Under the pieces are notes generated by a model. That model ran no database searches, was not told where the DNA came from, and saw only the letters and a list, made by a program, of their open reading frames with translations. 64,000 nucleotides of DNA from Nilaparvata lugens (lineage: Eukaryota > Arthropoda > Insecta > Hemiptera > Delphacidae): assembly GCF_014356525.2 (NCBI RefSeq), contig NC_052505.1, positions 13,619,098 to 13,683,097 of the forward strand, given 5' to 3'. Shown one piece after another: positions 1-11,389 of this stretch. The number at the start of each line of letters is the position of its first letter. Position 1 is the stretch's first letter. The translations under genes were made by a program, and so were the position numbers.

Positions 1-12
1 TGGGCGCCAGAC
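1..12 (-). other. possible LTR-element primer-binding site at window edge
   Basis: The first nine bases, read on the minus strand, give TGGCGCCCA. This is the same core as the primer-binding site of the minus-strand LTR element at 10,024-10,041. If it is one, the sequence to its right would be an LTR and the element body would lie outside the window to the left. Only a short match supports this. Confidence 0.25.
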
Positions 13-385
13 GTCTTAGCCCCACGTTCGGAGACGTCAGTTTTATTAGTATATCCTATTCCACCCTCTAGGTTTTCTAATAATTGCGAAGTATTGCTAT
101 GACGCGGACTAGCTACAGTCGGGTATGGGTCGGGGTCGGTGACTGTATTGACTGGTGGAGATACTGGACCTACACTTCTCCCCTTGTCCTGATTCTTTAC
201 CCTCTGTCTTTGGCGGGAGGTATTTAATTTGAAGGGAAGAGTGTGTGCCCGTGCCGTTGTTGGCCGATTCGGCCCTCGGCTCTTGGAATTCAGGTTGGGT
301 GTTAAGGAGAATTGAGGTGACCTTAACCAAGGATACGGATCCGGATATCAGATCCCCACAAATAATTATATTTGTAAAGGTAGTA

Positions 386-1203
386 CGCAATCTGAACCAA
401 CTGCGAGTTGACGGCGAGCAAAGCTGTACCTGCAAGCCCAGAATAAAGGTGTAGGTGGAGGAACTCGGGATGGAGTTTAACAAGGAATGATATAGAATTT
501 TTGTTACGGTTTTCGCAATCTGAGACTGCGGGCTGTCGGTGTGCAGACTGAACCTGCGCACCGGTATTAGATCAATATGATTGGAGGGGCGTAAGAGGTA
601 TAAGGTACAGGATATGGTATACCGAGTTTGAGGTATAGGGAATATTTTATCGGGCTTGGGAAATGGAGATTCGTTAATAGGATTGTTCCTTCCTGTAACT
701 AATGGGGTTTTGTTCAATAACTCGCGATCTGTGAATCGCGATATAGTTCTCAGCAAGCTGAACCTGCTAGCTAAAGGTAGTATATCTATTTCAATTTTAT
801 GATAACTAAAGCTCAAAGGATGAGGTTCGGGTGTCGGATTTCTGAATCGCGAGCCTGCAGCTGCGAAAGGATTTTCAGCAATTCTGGAACTGCTAAACAG
901 GATTTCCGCGCTATCTGATGACAGCGCGCCGGTTATTAAGGGCCAATCTGTAACTGCCCTTAAGGGTATGGGAATCACTCTCAATCGTCCGAAACGCTTT
1001 TAAATTAATAGTCAGTATGTCGACTATTATGAGAGGATAGGGAAGGGTTTACAAGGATTCTCCTAAGCTTCTCGCTGGTCTGAGAACCGCGACTGGGTCG
1101 ATCTCTAATCTGTGACTGAGATCCTGCTCTACATAAGGTTTCCTACATCTCTCGCTGGTCTGAGAACCGCGACGGGAACGATCTCTAGTCTGGAACTGAG
1201 ATC
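386..1203. repeat. cluster of dispersed short hairpins with a shared loop motif
   Basis: At least ten perfect or near-perfect short inverted repeats lie here, each closing a loop containing CTG then a few bases and AAC or GAC. Examples: 514-530 (stem CGCA/TGCG, loop ATCTGAGAC); 537-563 (10-bp stem with one G-T pair, loop ACTGAAC); 722-741 (stem TCGCGAT/ATCGCGA); 752-768 and 877-894 (stem AGCA/TGCT); 907-928 (stem CGCGCT/AGCGCG, loop ATCTGATGAC); 936-963 (stem TTAAGGGC/GCCCTTAA, loop CAATCTGTAACT); 1,100-1,123 and 1,180-1,203 (stem GATCTC/GAGATC). The last two sit in an 80-bp duplication with a second hairpin pair at 1,072-1,092 and 1,152-1,172. I recognise no gene. The stems differ while the loops resemble each other. 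Confidence 0.7.
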
Positions 1204-1249
1204 TCGCACTATACAGGGTAGGAAAAATTAAGAGGAAGAAAGAGAGAGG

Positions 1250-2232
1250 ATGCCACAGTCTGGGGACTTCAGCGAGGACGTTCTCAAGCTGTACCTGAGA
1301 GCAGGAAGCGTTGCAGTCTGTGACTTCAACAAGGACGTTTTCAAGCTGTACCTGAGAGTGGGAAGCGTCGCAGTCTGTGACTTCGACAAGGACGTCTCAA
1401 GCTGCACCTGAGAGTGGGAAGCGTCGCAGTCTGTGACTTCGACAAGGACGTTCTCAAGCTGCACCTGAGAGCAGGAAGCGTCGCAGTCTGTGACTTCGAC
1501 AAGGACGTTCTCAAGCTGTACTGAGAGCAGGAGCGTCGCAGTCTGTGACTTCGACAAGGACGTTCTCAAGCTGTACCTGAGAGCAGGAAGCGTCGCAGTC
1601 TGTGACTTCGACAAGGACGTTCTCAAGCTGTACCTGAGAGCAGGAAGCGTGCAGTCTGTGACTTCAACAAGGACGTTCTCAAGCTGTACCTGAGAGCAGG
1701 AAGCGTCGCAGTCTGTGACTTCGACAAGGACGTTCTCAAGCTGTACCTGAGAGCAGGAAGCGTCGCAGTCTGTGACTTCGACAAGGACGTTCTCAAGCTG
1801 CACCTGAGAGCAGGAAGCGTCGCAGTCTGTGACTTCGACAAGGATGTTCCCAAGCTGTACCTGAGAGCAGGAAGCGTCGCAGTCTGTGACTTCGACAAGG
1901 ATGTTCTCAAGCTGTACCTGAGAGCGGGAAGCGTCGCAGTCTGGGAACTTCGACAAGGACATTCTCAAGTTGTACCTGAGAGCAGGAAGCGTTGCAGTCT
2001 GTGACTTCAACAAGTACGTTCTCAAGCTTTACCTGAGAGCAGGAAGGATTTTAGAATAAGGAAAGTGAAGAGAAAGTAAGAGAAAGGATGCCGCAGTCTG
2101 GGGACTTCGGCGAGGACGTTCTCAAGCTGTACCTGAGAGCTAGAAGAATTATAGAATAGGGAAAGTTAAGAGAGAGAAAGAGAAAGGATGCCGCAGTCTA
2201 GAAACTTCGACGAGGACGAGCTCAAGCTGCAC
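1250..2232. repeat. 57-bp tandem array, two hairpins per unit
   Basis: About 14 head-to-tail units of 57 bp run from about 1,256 to 2,040, with two further partial units near 2,092 and 2,190. Each unit holds hairpin 1 (stem GTCG/CGAC around CAGTCTGTGACTT) and hairpin 2 (stem CTCA/TGAG around AGCTGTACC). In hairpin 1 the stem varies in step: GTTG goes with CAAC near 1,309 and 1,993, and GCCG goes with CGGC near 2,092. Because 57 is 19 codons, the minus strand shows a long open frame of a 19-residue repeat. I regard that as a by-product, since small indels break it and it resembles no protein I know. Confidence 0.85.
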
Positions 2233-2299
2233 CTGAGTTCTCTAGGAAAAGGATTGGGCTTTTCCTACTTGGAATTACAGCAAGTCAGAAACTGCTAAG

Positions 2300-3279
2300 C
2301 GAATTTAAAATACAGGGCCACTCTATAGTATGAAAATTAATAAGGAAAATACATCCCTAAAAACTGAGATCACCTTATTACAGAAGAGGAAATGCACACA
2401 AGTGACCAGTCCTGACATACAGTTACCTGAATCACTGCAGGACTAAATACGGAGAATAGCGAATGAATTCCCGCACTAAACTTAAACGTCTTGAAGCGAC
2501 AGAGTCGAGACTTAAGAATTAAGCCCTCAAAAATAATTTGCTTAAGAGCCGAGCTAAATTTCCCCACTCAACTGTTTGTAGCACAAACTTGAGATCCCTT
2601 ACAGGTTTCAAAACCAAGAATAACTCGTTCACCCCCAGTGATACGAATTCGGGAAAAAATAGCTGACAAGAAAGAAAAACCCACGAGGGAATTCTAACTC
2701 CGAGTTGTTCGGAACTCGACCTACAATATTCTACGTTAACACAAGATAGAATAATAATTAGTGTCGGTAACGTCATAAGGAGAGGAGATTCGCGACCCGA
2801 TCTCATGCTCAACCACCGAACAACTGCTTCTCTCCCAGGTCTTCTTGAAGCAACACCGGGTCGCTGAAAGTTAGGAGGCCGGGGGAAAAGGGGCTTGCTG
2901 ACCAATGGGAGTCTGAAAAGACGATCACGCCACTAGTCATGTGACAGGGTTTGAATCCACTAGTGCTGATGATAAGGGTGCAGCGAATGATGACACTGAT
3001 ACTAATTGCTACACTAATTCAGGCCGGTAAACAATATTTCTATTCCAGAAATTTCATGAAGAGCGATACTGACCCGACTCGGTAGCCGCTTATCGTTTAG
3101 ATGATACGAATGCTGCTAATTTAAAGGGGTTGACGGCGATGGTGATAATGTATATACCCAACTACAAATCTAACAAAATATATCCGGCAGACGATCCTAT
3201 TCCTATTCTAAAATAGAATAATTTCGCTATTTTTCGCTGGACGACGGCTCTCCATCTGTCACGAAATTCACTTTGTGAC
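2300..3279. other. no gene recognised
   Basis: Unique-looking sequence with no conserved coding signal. It contains a few more inverted repeats: GCGACCCG near 2,791 with CGGGTCGC near 2,857, and CGAGTT/AACTCG near 2,703. The minus-strand ORF at 2,519-2,905 has no recognisable domain. Confidence 0.5.
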
Positions 3280-3340
<61 letters not shown>

Positions 3341-3352
3341 CACACACACAAC
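3280..3352. repeat. (CA)n microsatellite
   Basis: An almost uninterrupted AC dinucleotide tract of about 73 bp with one slip near 3,340. It creates cysteine/valine-rich spurious frames on the minus strand. Confidence 0.97.
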
Positions 3353-3548
3353 AAAACAGGAGAACTACAGGAGTCACAACGATAGCTGCTAAAGGAGTCA
3401 CTAAGGTTTAAGGATTTTTTTTCAAGGAAACTATAATTATAATCTATGTGCAGGTCCAAATGGACAGCCTCATGCATAACGGAACCCAGCGACAGATGAT
3501 GCAACTGAGAAAGTTCATGATTATGAACTAAGCCTTGATAGAATGTGC

Positions 3549-3660
3549 GGGGTTTTTTTTTTTATTATTTTTTTTTATTATTTTTTTTATTATTATTTCT
3601 TTTAATATTTTTTTCTTGTTTTTTATTAGGTTATTATTTTTATTTATTGATTTTTTTGAT
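3549..3660. repeat. T-rich low-complexity tract
   Basis: Runs of T broken by single A pairs, of the kind left by degenerate homopolymer or LINE/SINE tails. No coding signal. Confidence 0.8.
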
Positions 3661-3743
3661 TTAAAGAAATGCTCCCCCATGCATAAAGCCATCCAGTTCA
3701 CACAATGATACGTCAAACATAAACAGATCGAAGCAGACGCCCG

Positions 3744-3980
3744 ATTGAAGACTTGTTTTGAAGAAGGTTCTACTAAAGGTTCAACCTTTCCCAAAGTATT
3801 ATTAAAGGTTATTTTTTGAAATTTTTATTTTATTTGTAAAAATTTGGGAGAAGACAGTTTTTTATAAAATTCAATCATATTATATTTATAACTAGAATTG
3901 TGATTTGTGATTGTCAATGAAATAAATAAATCAATTAATTTTATTATTAAAGGTTATTCAAAGGTTCAACCTATAAATAC
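3744..3980. repeat. interspersed repeat R, copy 1, cut by the LTR element
   Basis: This stretch matches 11,913-12,185 almost base for base, including the phrases ATTGAAGACTTG, TTTGGGAGAAGACAG and GGTTCAACCTATAAATAC. The similarity stops exactly at 3,980, where the LTR begins with TGTGGTGCTC, so the LTR element appears to have inserted into this copy. The copy at 11.9 kb contains about 40 bp missing here. Confidence 0.85.
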
Positions 3981-4650
3981 TGTGGTGCTCTTCCATTGGG
4001 GGAGTCACTCTCACCTCCAAGGATAGGACAACACACGTAGGATGATGTAATGCTGTATTTAAATGCCTCACGTTGGGCCGGCAAATCATGTGGTGCGTTT
4101 TTTAACGGCTTCACACATGTAGGGTGAATCTTGTACTAAGTCAATGGTGTAGCGGCTATGAATTTTGTAATTGCGTGCGTGGACGCTGAGTGAACACCAG
4201 ACTGATTGACTCACTACAAGACTCAATACAATTGTCGGAATCGCGGGAGGCCTAAACGCTCGCTCACCCTTGATTCTTCTAATGACAAATTGTATAATGA
4301 TGAAATTTTTATAAGTAGTGTAGCGATCGCTAAACACTGAATACGGATACCTTAAAATTATTACCTGTGAAGAATGAGCATACAAAATCATACAGGTCGA
4401 GCAAAAATCCCGATGTAGATAATTTACGGGACTGCGTCTCTAATAAGTTCTGAAGGATTAAAAAATACGGTATTTGAACCAAATATCGTTCAGAATATAT
4501 TTCGAGAACAGAGTCTTGTCGGGTTTTAAGCTCTATTGTAGGAATTTATATGATCTATGGCTGCCACTGCTGTGCAATTGATGTGTTCGCTCCTAAGTCG
4601 AGGTAGGTAACAGATAAAAGCTGATATATGAGCAGGTAAGGACAAAGAAT
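3981..4650 (-). repeat. 3' LTR of the minus-strand element
   Basis: Nearly identical to 10,047-10,712. It may extend to about 4,668, where on the minus strand a purine-rich GAGTGGGG (candidate polypurine tract) precedes it. Confidence 0.85.
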
Positions 4651-4669
4651 AAATATCTCGATCTGACCC

Positions 4670-7600
4670 CACTCGCTACATCCACTTAGACCTGTTCCAA
4701 TATCCAGCTTAATTCAATTATTTCAATGATCGTATTCGATCGGTTCTTGATGATATAGAACGTATCAGACACAATAATTGACAGGCTTAAGAAATAATCG
4801 AACTCAGAAAGCGAATTAACAAAACTGAAATATATTACAATAAAATATGTAATCATACAGTGCAGATTCAGAATTTGATTTACAGGTTGATAATAATTTA
4901 GCATTAATAGAATAGTTAAAAATTTTCTTGTGCTTGCATGATACCATGCGTGATTCGACAGAATTTTACAATTGATAAAATTGAACAGTTTTGAAAAAAT
5001 AGTGAAAAAATGAATTATAAAAAAAAATATTTTTAAAATTGCTCGGGGTCGTGGTTCTGGCAGCGGAGGATAGCTAATCAACTACAAGTTCGTATGAATT
5101 AAATATGAATAAATTCTAGGCTCTTAAATGCTAAAGCGCTTGTCGGCGTGGCCAATAATTTAACGAAGAAAAATTTATGTTTTTCTGCACTGAAATATTT
5201 TCGAAGCGTAGATTGGGGCCCCTTTTAAACTTATAACTCACGTGAAATTCCTTGGCGGTCGTGGTTTTCTTCTTTAGATCAAAAATCGTTTGATCGGCGG
5301 CAATCCAGGCTTTGGTTTCAGCACGTGGGGAATTTTAATTTAAATATCTCCTTCACCGAATTAATTAAGGGATAGTTTACTTTAAGCTTTTAAATTTATC
5401 GATTGATGAAAACAGAAATTTATAAATAACAAATAGATTGGCCTAAAATATCGGCTCACAAATAGAACATTTAAAAATCGAACAAGAAATTTTACAAATA
5501 GGTCTTTGGTAACTATAAAAGAGATCTACACGGTAAGGATTTCAAAAGGGAAGTGCTGCTCTTTTCTCTAAGCTTTTAGGCTAGACCTTGCTTCTCGGAA
5601 TCTCAATGTAATAATTTGCATAAAAATTTGCCATTGGTAGAACGCTTGTGACGTAAACATGACGTCAGTGGCAAGTAGTAGAATACAATTCCTTTAATTA
5701 CAATAATAATTTAATTTATGTAATTCTTAAAACTGCTTAATCTTATAGACATAGTTCCTCTCATACAATGTACATGTGCTAGTGTAACTGATAAGGCAGG
5801 GTTGTTGTCTGATAATAGATTAACATGTGTTGCTTTCAAACGATCACCGTCTTGGTGCTATTTCTATGCACTGTGATTGGTTTAGACCTACCAAAGAGAT
5901 TTAATTACCATGTGGTTCAGTTGAATTAAATTATTAATAAATTAATATTCTTGTACAATTTTTATTAGGTTTGAGATTATTATAATTAATTTCTGCCATT
6001 TTATCAATAATAGAATTTCATGCTATGACCTATTTAGTTACAATAAGACCTGACGCATAATACAATTTCTTAAATAATAAATAATTTCAACAATAATACA
6101 TACATTTTATTTTTTATTTGAAATTCTTGATCCTTTATTGATAGTTTTATAATTTTTAGGAATGATATTTTACCTTGCATGAGAACCGGTATGATATTTG
6201 ACAATGCTTTGAATCAGTCAGCTGCGTTCGAACTGTTTTAAAACATCTGATCGATAGTAAACAAAGTGTAACCTCAAAATCAGTGAGCAATTCGTAAATA
6301 ATTTGTGCTTTATTCGCAAAATAATTATAATTTTATTGAATAATTTTCCTAGAAAAATATTCAGTACAGAACGGTACTCTTATCTAATATACAGTTATTG
6401 ATAAGTAAGCTTTATCGCTCGGTCGCTAACTATTCCTTTAGCAAATTCTTTCATTTTAAAAGGTAATCACAATTTTTTCTCTCTTCTCATGAGATCTATT
6501 TGAAAAATTCATCACACAAAAGCCCCCAGGATATTTTAAATAGGTAATTGGGAGACGAGTCGAAACAATGACTATTTGAAAAATCCGATATTGTGATGAA
6601 TACACTATTTCATCTCCTTACTTCTACGAAAACTCAACACTTAACACTAAAAACAATATATCGTGCACTTTTGGCTACGAAAAAATAAATAATTGATTGT
6701 TCCTTTCATTGGATACAATCGAAATACAATAATTAATGAGGTCTCTTTGGATCCTTCATTAAAACAACTCCACAACTTCCATTCACGGGTGGCTTATGAG
6801 CAGACCCATAATTATAACAAATATACAAGATTTCACATATTACTTCTTAAGATTTGAATAGTATTTGCAACAAATATAGACTTTCATCATTTTTTCATAG
6901 TTATTACAGGTTTCGACTCTTTGGTTTGGCTTTTACATAAATTGGGTGAGAGTGTGATTTTACTTCGGTGACCTGACAATCGTCTACCGTTTGACTCGAG
7001 CAATTTCTTATTTGCTTAGTACGTTGCGTACAAACAGGATTACACTTGAAATGGCTTTCTTGATTTTTATCAATGTTGGTTACAAATATTAAGTCCTTAA
7101 GATTACATTTATCAATTTGAATTACAATTCATGATCTTTTGATGCAACAGTAATAAATTTCACATTTAAAGGTAAGAATTTCATTTTCTTTGGAGTTTTT
7201 TAGAGATACATTCATATATGACATAGAACATGCGCATTTCGTGCAAATTAACATAAATATATATTTTTGGTTGCGTTTTTGCTTATGATTTCACATTAAA
7301 TAATATGTTACATTAATAATTGAATAACGATATTGCTTGAATTCTATTAACATTGACTCTAGGATTTCGTACACATTGGTTGGTGGGACGAAGAAAATTA
7401 TCGAACAGGCTTTGGTTCTGAATAGATTTTTTCTATCGATTCTGTATTTCAAGGTTAGATTTACACATTTTTTCAAATAAACTTTGTTTATTTTCTTTCC
7501 TCCTATTCACTGCTAATTTCATGTTATTTCTAATTTATAATTATTTTCTGTGGATATATAATTCTTGTTTCTATTTTTCAGTTGTGCAGATGATACCAGG

Positions 7601-7830
7601 CGATTGTTTCGATGATGACTCTGACACGAGGTGGATGGCTTGATCAGGTTGGTAAATTCTTAAAGTTGTTTTCGTAGTTATTTTCTTCTGTTATTAAAGT
7701 TGATAATAATTTCTTCATTTGAAGTGGATTGTTGTTTATTAGATGAGATGCGGCGAAGTTTAGGTTATGTTGATTATGATTAGGCTGCAGTAAAAAGATG
7801 CCAGTATGCAAGGATATGATTTGATGGGTA
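4670..7830 (-). other. non-coding interior of the LTR element
   Basis: AT-rich, with scattered short frames on both strands and no recognisable domain. The minus-strand frame at 4,686-5,081 is hydrophobic and low in complexity. In a complete element pol would be expected here, but no DSG, YxDD or integrase motif is visible. Confidence 0.6.
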
Positions 7831-7959
7831 GGCTGTGACTATGAAGAAGTTTGATAATTGATGTAATTCACAACGTAGTTTCCAGTTAATTCAAATTTAT
7901 TTCTTAAGCCCCCATCTAAATTTGATTTCTGATTTGTTTCAAGTTTCCATTCCAATTCG

Positions 7960-8370
7960 CAACTATCCGTTTTATTAAAACTTGGCTTAAAACGAATGTG
8001 CCTGTGGTGTAGATCATTTCCTACAAATTCATTTCCTCTTGGTCGGCCGGTGACATGTAGTTTGCTATTCTTAAACCTTACATGCCGGTGGTGTCTGTGT
8101 GTTTTTCCGAATAATATTTTCCTTTTCTGCATGCTGGTGTACAGTCTGTTTGATTTCAACCTGACATGACTGCGGTGGTTGTAGGCCCTTCTTGATGATT
8201 TTCTTCTCTCTTGCATGCTAGTAGGAAGCTTGGTGTACGATTTTAACCTTATATGACGGCGGTGTAGATAGGTTCTTCTTGAGACCATTTTTCCTTTCTG
8301 CATGGCGGGGAAAAATCTGATATTCAACTTCAGCCTAACATGACGGCGGTGTAAATGAACTCTATTAGTT
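7960..8370 (-). repeat. tandem repeat encoding a basic His/Arg motif
   Basis: Five units of about 84-87 bp sit at roughly 8,339, 8,252, 8,165, 8,081 and 7,996. Read on the minus strand each encodes a variant of HRRHIRLKS followed by a linker with MQ and a run of K/R (for example RAYNHRSHVRLKS, THRHHRHVRFKN, LHHRHIRFK). Four units share one open frame (7,839-8,327). The His/Arg motif may be a nucleic-acid-binding region of a Gag-like protein, by position and charge only. It is not a CCHC zinc knuckle and I do not recognise the family. Confidence 0.65.
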
Positions 8371-9213
8371 TGTTTTCTTCTTTGCCGTATTGTAATCTTC
8401 TTTTGTTGTTTTTAATCATAGGTTTCCGGTTTTTGTTGACTTTGATTTTTGTGGTGTTTTTGTTTATTCTATTGTTTAGTGGACTATCTTCATGAATGTG
8501 TTTATATGTTGCAGGCGCTGTCCTCGGTGGATGGGAGATACGTGCGGTCGGCGGTCCGGGCTGCTCTTCACGTGGTGGCAACGTCCTTGGACTCCTGGTG
8601 TCCGGCGCGCGGTGGTACGGGCTGTCCCTCTATGCCCTGGATGACGTCCTCAGCTTGGCGGGCGATGTCGTCCGGTCCCTCTCGGCATCCTGCGGGTGCG
8701 TGCGACTTCAGTCTTGATATTCTTGGTAGGTTGGTCTTCCATACATGTGTCATGTTCGCTTAACTGTTTTATATCCTCTCCTTCGATTATGTCCGCTTTC
8801 GCATGCATGGGCTCAATCTCTGGTCCAATATTGATTTTAGTTGTCTGACGTTCCTCCTCGATTTGCCGTGTTACCGTCCTGCTTTCCTCTGTTGCTTCTT
8901 TCAACCTTTGTTCCGGTTTATCGAAATCCTGTTCATATACTTTCTTTAACTCTTCATTTGTTTGTTTGGTATCTTCAATTATTTGGTCGTAGTTCTTATC
9001 TATATTGTTTAGTGTTTCATTCATTTGATCGTAGTTCTTATTATATGTTCAATGCTTCCAGTGTTACTGAAGAACTTTGTTTTATTGCTTCCAGGATGAT
9101 GCTCCAATCCTCATGGGAAGGGTGGGTATGTAGCCTTCGGTCGGCGGCGAACAATCGGGTGAGATGTCCTCGGTGTCTGACAGACTTGGGTTGACCTGGT
9201 CGTTTCCTGCCAT
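8330..9213 (-). pseudogene. gag-like coding remnant of the LTR element
   Basis: The likely start is at about 9,213 on the minus strand, giving an N-terminus beginning MAGNDQVNPSLSDTED, rich in Ser, Pro and acidic residues. After a stop near 9,082 a second frame (9,024-8,650) encodes a strongly charged, coiled-coil-like stretch (NETLNNIDKNYDQII, then repeated E/K/Q heptads) ending in an Arg/Pro-rich segment. At least two stops or frame changes break it. The layout (acidic N-terminus, coiled coil, basic C-terminus) resembles the Gag of the gypsy element at 37.6 kb, but I see no direct sequence identity. No protein can be made from it as it stands. Confidence 0.55.
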
Positions 9214-10023
9214 GGTTTGCGAGGAGATAATGCGACGAACGTGTGCGGTGAATAAAAAACGTGAAAGTGTTGATGTGATATACAAAATAATTAATACGAA
9301 ATCCAAAAAGAAATTGTGATAGCTTCGTAGTGAGTGAAATACGGAAAAAGTGGTTTAGCAATGTGTTCAGTGATAAAATGAGTCAAGTTAGCAATATCGT
9401 TAACATAAAATGATAAGAACATACAGGATATAATGGACACTTATGCGGTAATACAGGTACGCCTCTTATAATTTATTATTACTATTATTATAAATATTTT
9501 ATTCTTATAATTTCTTGCCGCAATTCAATATATAGGCTAGTGTTCTTTGCAAAATTTTATATAAAAGCAGTGATCTCTGCTTGAATTCCACAATATATCT
9601 GTGATTTAATTTTACTTCCCTCTTTATGCTTTAAAAATTTTTAAAAATGTAAATAACTTCAATCCTCTTTTCTGTAAATATTATAAATTGTTTCAATATA
9701 GACCTAATATTCTTCAAATAATATGACCTTTCTTATGATATCTCTTATACCTATGACTTATAGTATGACCAATTTTCGAATAACAAGATAATAAAATTCT
9801 GAGTTCGATTTTTTCTCTAAAAATTCATCAATCGATAAATTTCTTTTCTGTTCAAAAATTGGGTATGGTACGTCTTGTTATTTTATATAACAGTGAACAG
9901 TTAATATTAAATTTGAAGAAATTCACAACCATGAATTTTTCAAAAAATTTTCCCGTTGTCAGCGCTATAGTATACTGAGCAACTAAATAATCCTCGCAGT
10001 CGATTATCCACCTCTTCAATGCC

Positions 10024-10041
10024 TATCACTGTTGGGCGCCA
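10024..10041 (-). other. primer-binding site of the LTR element
   Basis: On the minus strand TGGCGCCCAACAGTG lies a few bases after the LTR end (the LTR finishes with CACCACA). TGGCGCC complements the conserved 3' end of a tRNA ending in CCA, as in many gypsy-type elements. It sets the element's orientation. Confidence 0.75.
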
Positions 10042-10046
10042 AATCA

Positions 10047-10712
10047 TGTGGTGCTCTTCCTGGGGGAGTCACTCTCACCTCCAAGGATAGGACAACACAC
10101 GTAGGATGATGTAATGCTGTATTTAAATGCCTCACGTTGGGCCGGCAAATCATGTGGTGCGTTTTTTAACGGCTTCACACATGTAGGGTGAATCTTGTAC
10201 TGAGTCAATGGTGTAGCGGCTATGAATTTGTAATTGCGTGCGTGGACGCTGAGTGAACACCAGACTGATTGACTCACTACAAGACTCAATACAATTGTCG
10301 GAATCGCGGGAGGCCTAAACGCTCGCTCACCCTTGATTCCTCTAATGACAAATTGTATAATGATGAAAATTTTTTATAAGTAGTGTAGCGATCGCTAAAC
10401 ACTGAATACGGATACCTTAAAATTATTACCTGTGAAGAATGAGCATACAAAATCATACAGGTCGAGCAAAAATCCCGATGTAGATAATTTACGGGACTGC
10501 GTCTCTAATAAGTTCTGAAGGATTAAAATACGGTATTTGAACCAAATATCGTTCAGAATATATTTCGAGATCAGAGTCTTGTCGGGTTTTAAGCTCTATT
10601 GTAGGAATTTATATGATCTATGGCTGCCACTGCTGTGCAATTGATGTGTTCGCTCCTAAGTCGAGGTAGGTAACAGATAAAAGCTGATATATGAGCAGGT
10701 AAGGACAAAGCA
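10047..10712 (-). repeat. 5' LTR of the minus-strand element
   Basis: Direct repeat of 3,981-4,650. Differences are a few substitutions and small indels. Its outer end (about 10,710) passes directly into a foldback element. Confidence 0.85.
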
Positions 10713-10965
10713 TAGATATCCCATGGTATAGGGCGTTTATGTCGCAACTTTTACTGTTATCCCAAGCAAATATTTCACGTAGTTCTTTCCTATGCAGCTG
10801 TGTGACGTTGGTAGTCTCTCAAATTGTGCCGTTCATACACTATCACCCCGACAAAACAGTAAAAATTGACAATAATCGACAGTAATCGGCTTGAGATAAC
10901 AGTAAAAATTGCGACATCAATTCCCTATACCATGGGATATCTACTTACGCTATTGTTTCTCTATG
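10711..10965. mobile_element. foldback MITE, family B, copy 1
   Basis: Long terminal inverted repeats begin near GATATCCCATGG and continue through TTATGTCGCAACTTTTAC; the right arm ends with TATTGTTTCTCTATG at 10,965. A second copy lies at 60,947-61,206. The left terminus here lacks about 15 bp compared with that copy, which suggests the junction with the LTR was rearranged. Confidence 0.8.
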
Positions 10966-11017
10966 GTATCATAGAGTAAAGATACTGGTACTTGTATCAG
11001 TTGTCTCTGGTAGTTTA

Positions 11018-11110
11018 CAGAGCGTCCCTCGAAAGGTGTAATAGCTGAAGAACATAGATTCTACATAAAATTTGCAACAAAAAATATCTAGTTACATCTT
11101 CTAATATCGA
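11018..11110 (-). repeat. repeat also present at 59.5 and 59.8 kb
   Basis: Read on the minus strand it matches the segment at 59,478-59,575, including TTTGTTGCAAATTT and GCTGTTACACCTTTCG. In both places it lies close to a family-B foldback element. Confidence 0.6.
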
Positions 11111-11389
11111 CCTTAGTTTTTGAGATCTATCAATTTTTCTATATTTTTAAAAACATCAATAGCTAGAAGACTATCAGTTGAAATCTCTACTTCGAAGGAT
11201 ATGGCTGGGAAAAGAATGAAATTTCCAATGAGATTCTCATGATTGAGTCCTTTGTTTGACGTTTCTGAACTTTTTAAGAGAGTTGAAAGTTGAGATAAAT
11301 ACATTCGTCAAGTTCAAAGCCAAATTTCAAACAGTTTGAATACTCATAGAAAGTTCAAAAATGTCAAACAAAGGAACATACATTATTCG

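Larger units (their letters stand above)
3981..10712 (-). mobile_element. degraded, probably non-autonomous LTR retrotransposon
   Basis: Two direct repeats of about 665 bp (3,981-4,650 and 10,047-10,712) flank 5.4 kb. Each repeat reads TG...CA at the inner/outer edge that can be defined. Next to the right repeat, on the minus strand, is TGGCGCCCAACAG, a typical tRNA primer-binding site, so transcription runs right to left. The interior has a gag-like remnant near its 5' end (9,213 down to about 8,330) and a basic repeat region (8,370-7,960), but no reverse transcriptase, RNase H or integrase motifs in any frame. The repeats differ by only a few single-base changes and small indels, so the insertion is fairly young although the body carries no pol. 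This is the pattern of a large non-autonomous (LARD-like) element. Target-site duplications could not be identified. The right end abuts a foldback element. Confidence 0.8.

Noticed and set aside
109..984. 291-codon open frame on the minus strand
   Set aside because: No recognisable domain; the sequence is made of the hairpin-family repeats, and the opposite strand also has open frames.
1228..2025. 265-codon frame of a 19-residue repeat on the minus strand
   Set aside because: It follows from a 57-bp repeat being divisible by three; indels shift the frame between units and other frames are open as well.
1250..2232. CRISPR-like array
   Set aside because: Units are contiguous 57-bp tandem repeats without unique spacers, in an insect genome.
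3162..3504. Cysteine/valine-rich frames
   Set aside because: Translation of the CA microsatellite.
7590..7650. Possible ZIP upstream exon (TTTTCAG...GATCAG then GTTGG)
   Set aside because: Weak donor, stop codon in the useful frame, and location inside the LTR element.
8449..8763. Plus-strand frames inside the LTR element
   Set aside because: Antisense shadows of the gag-like remnant with no domain.
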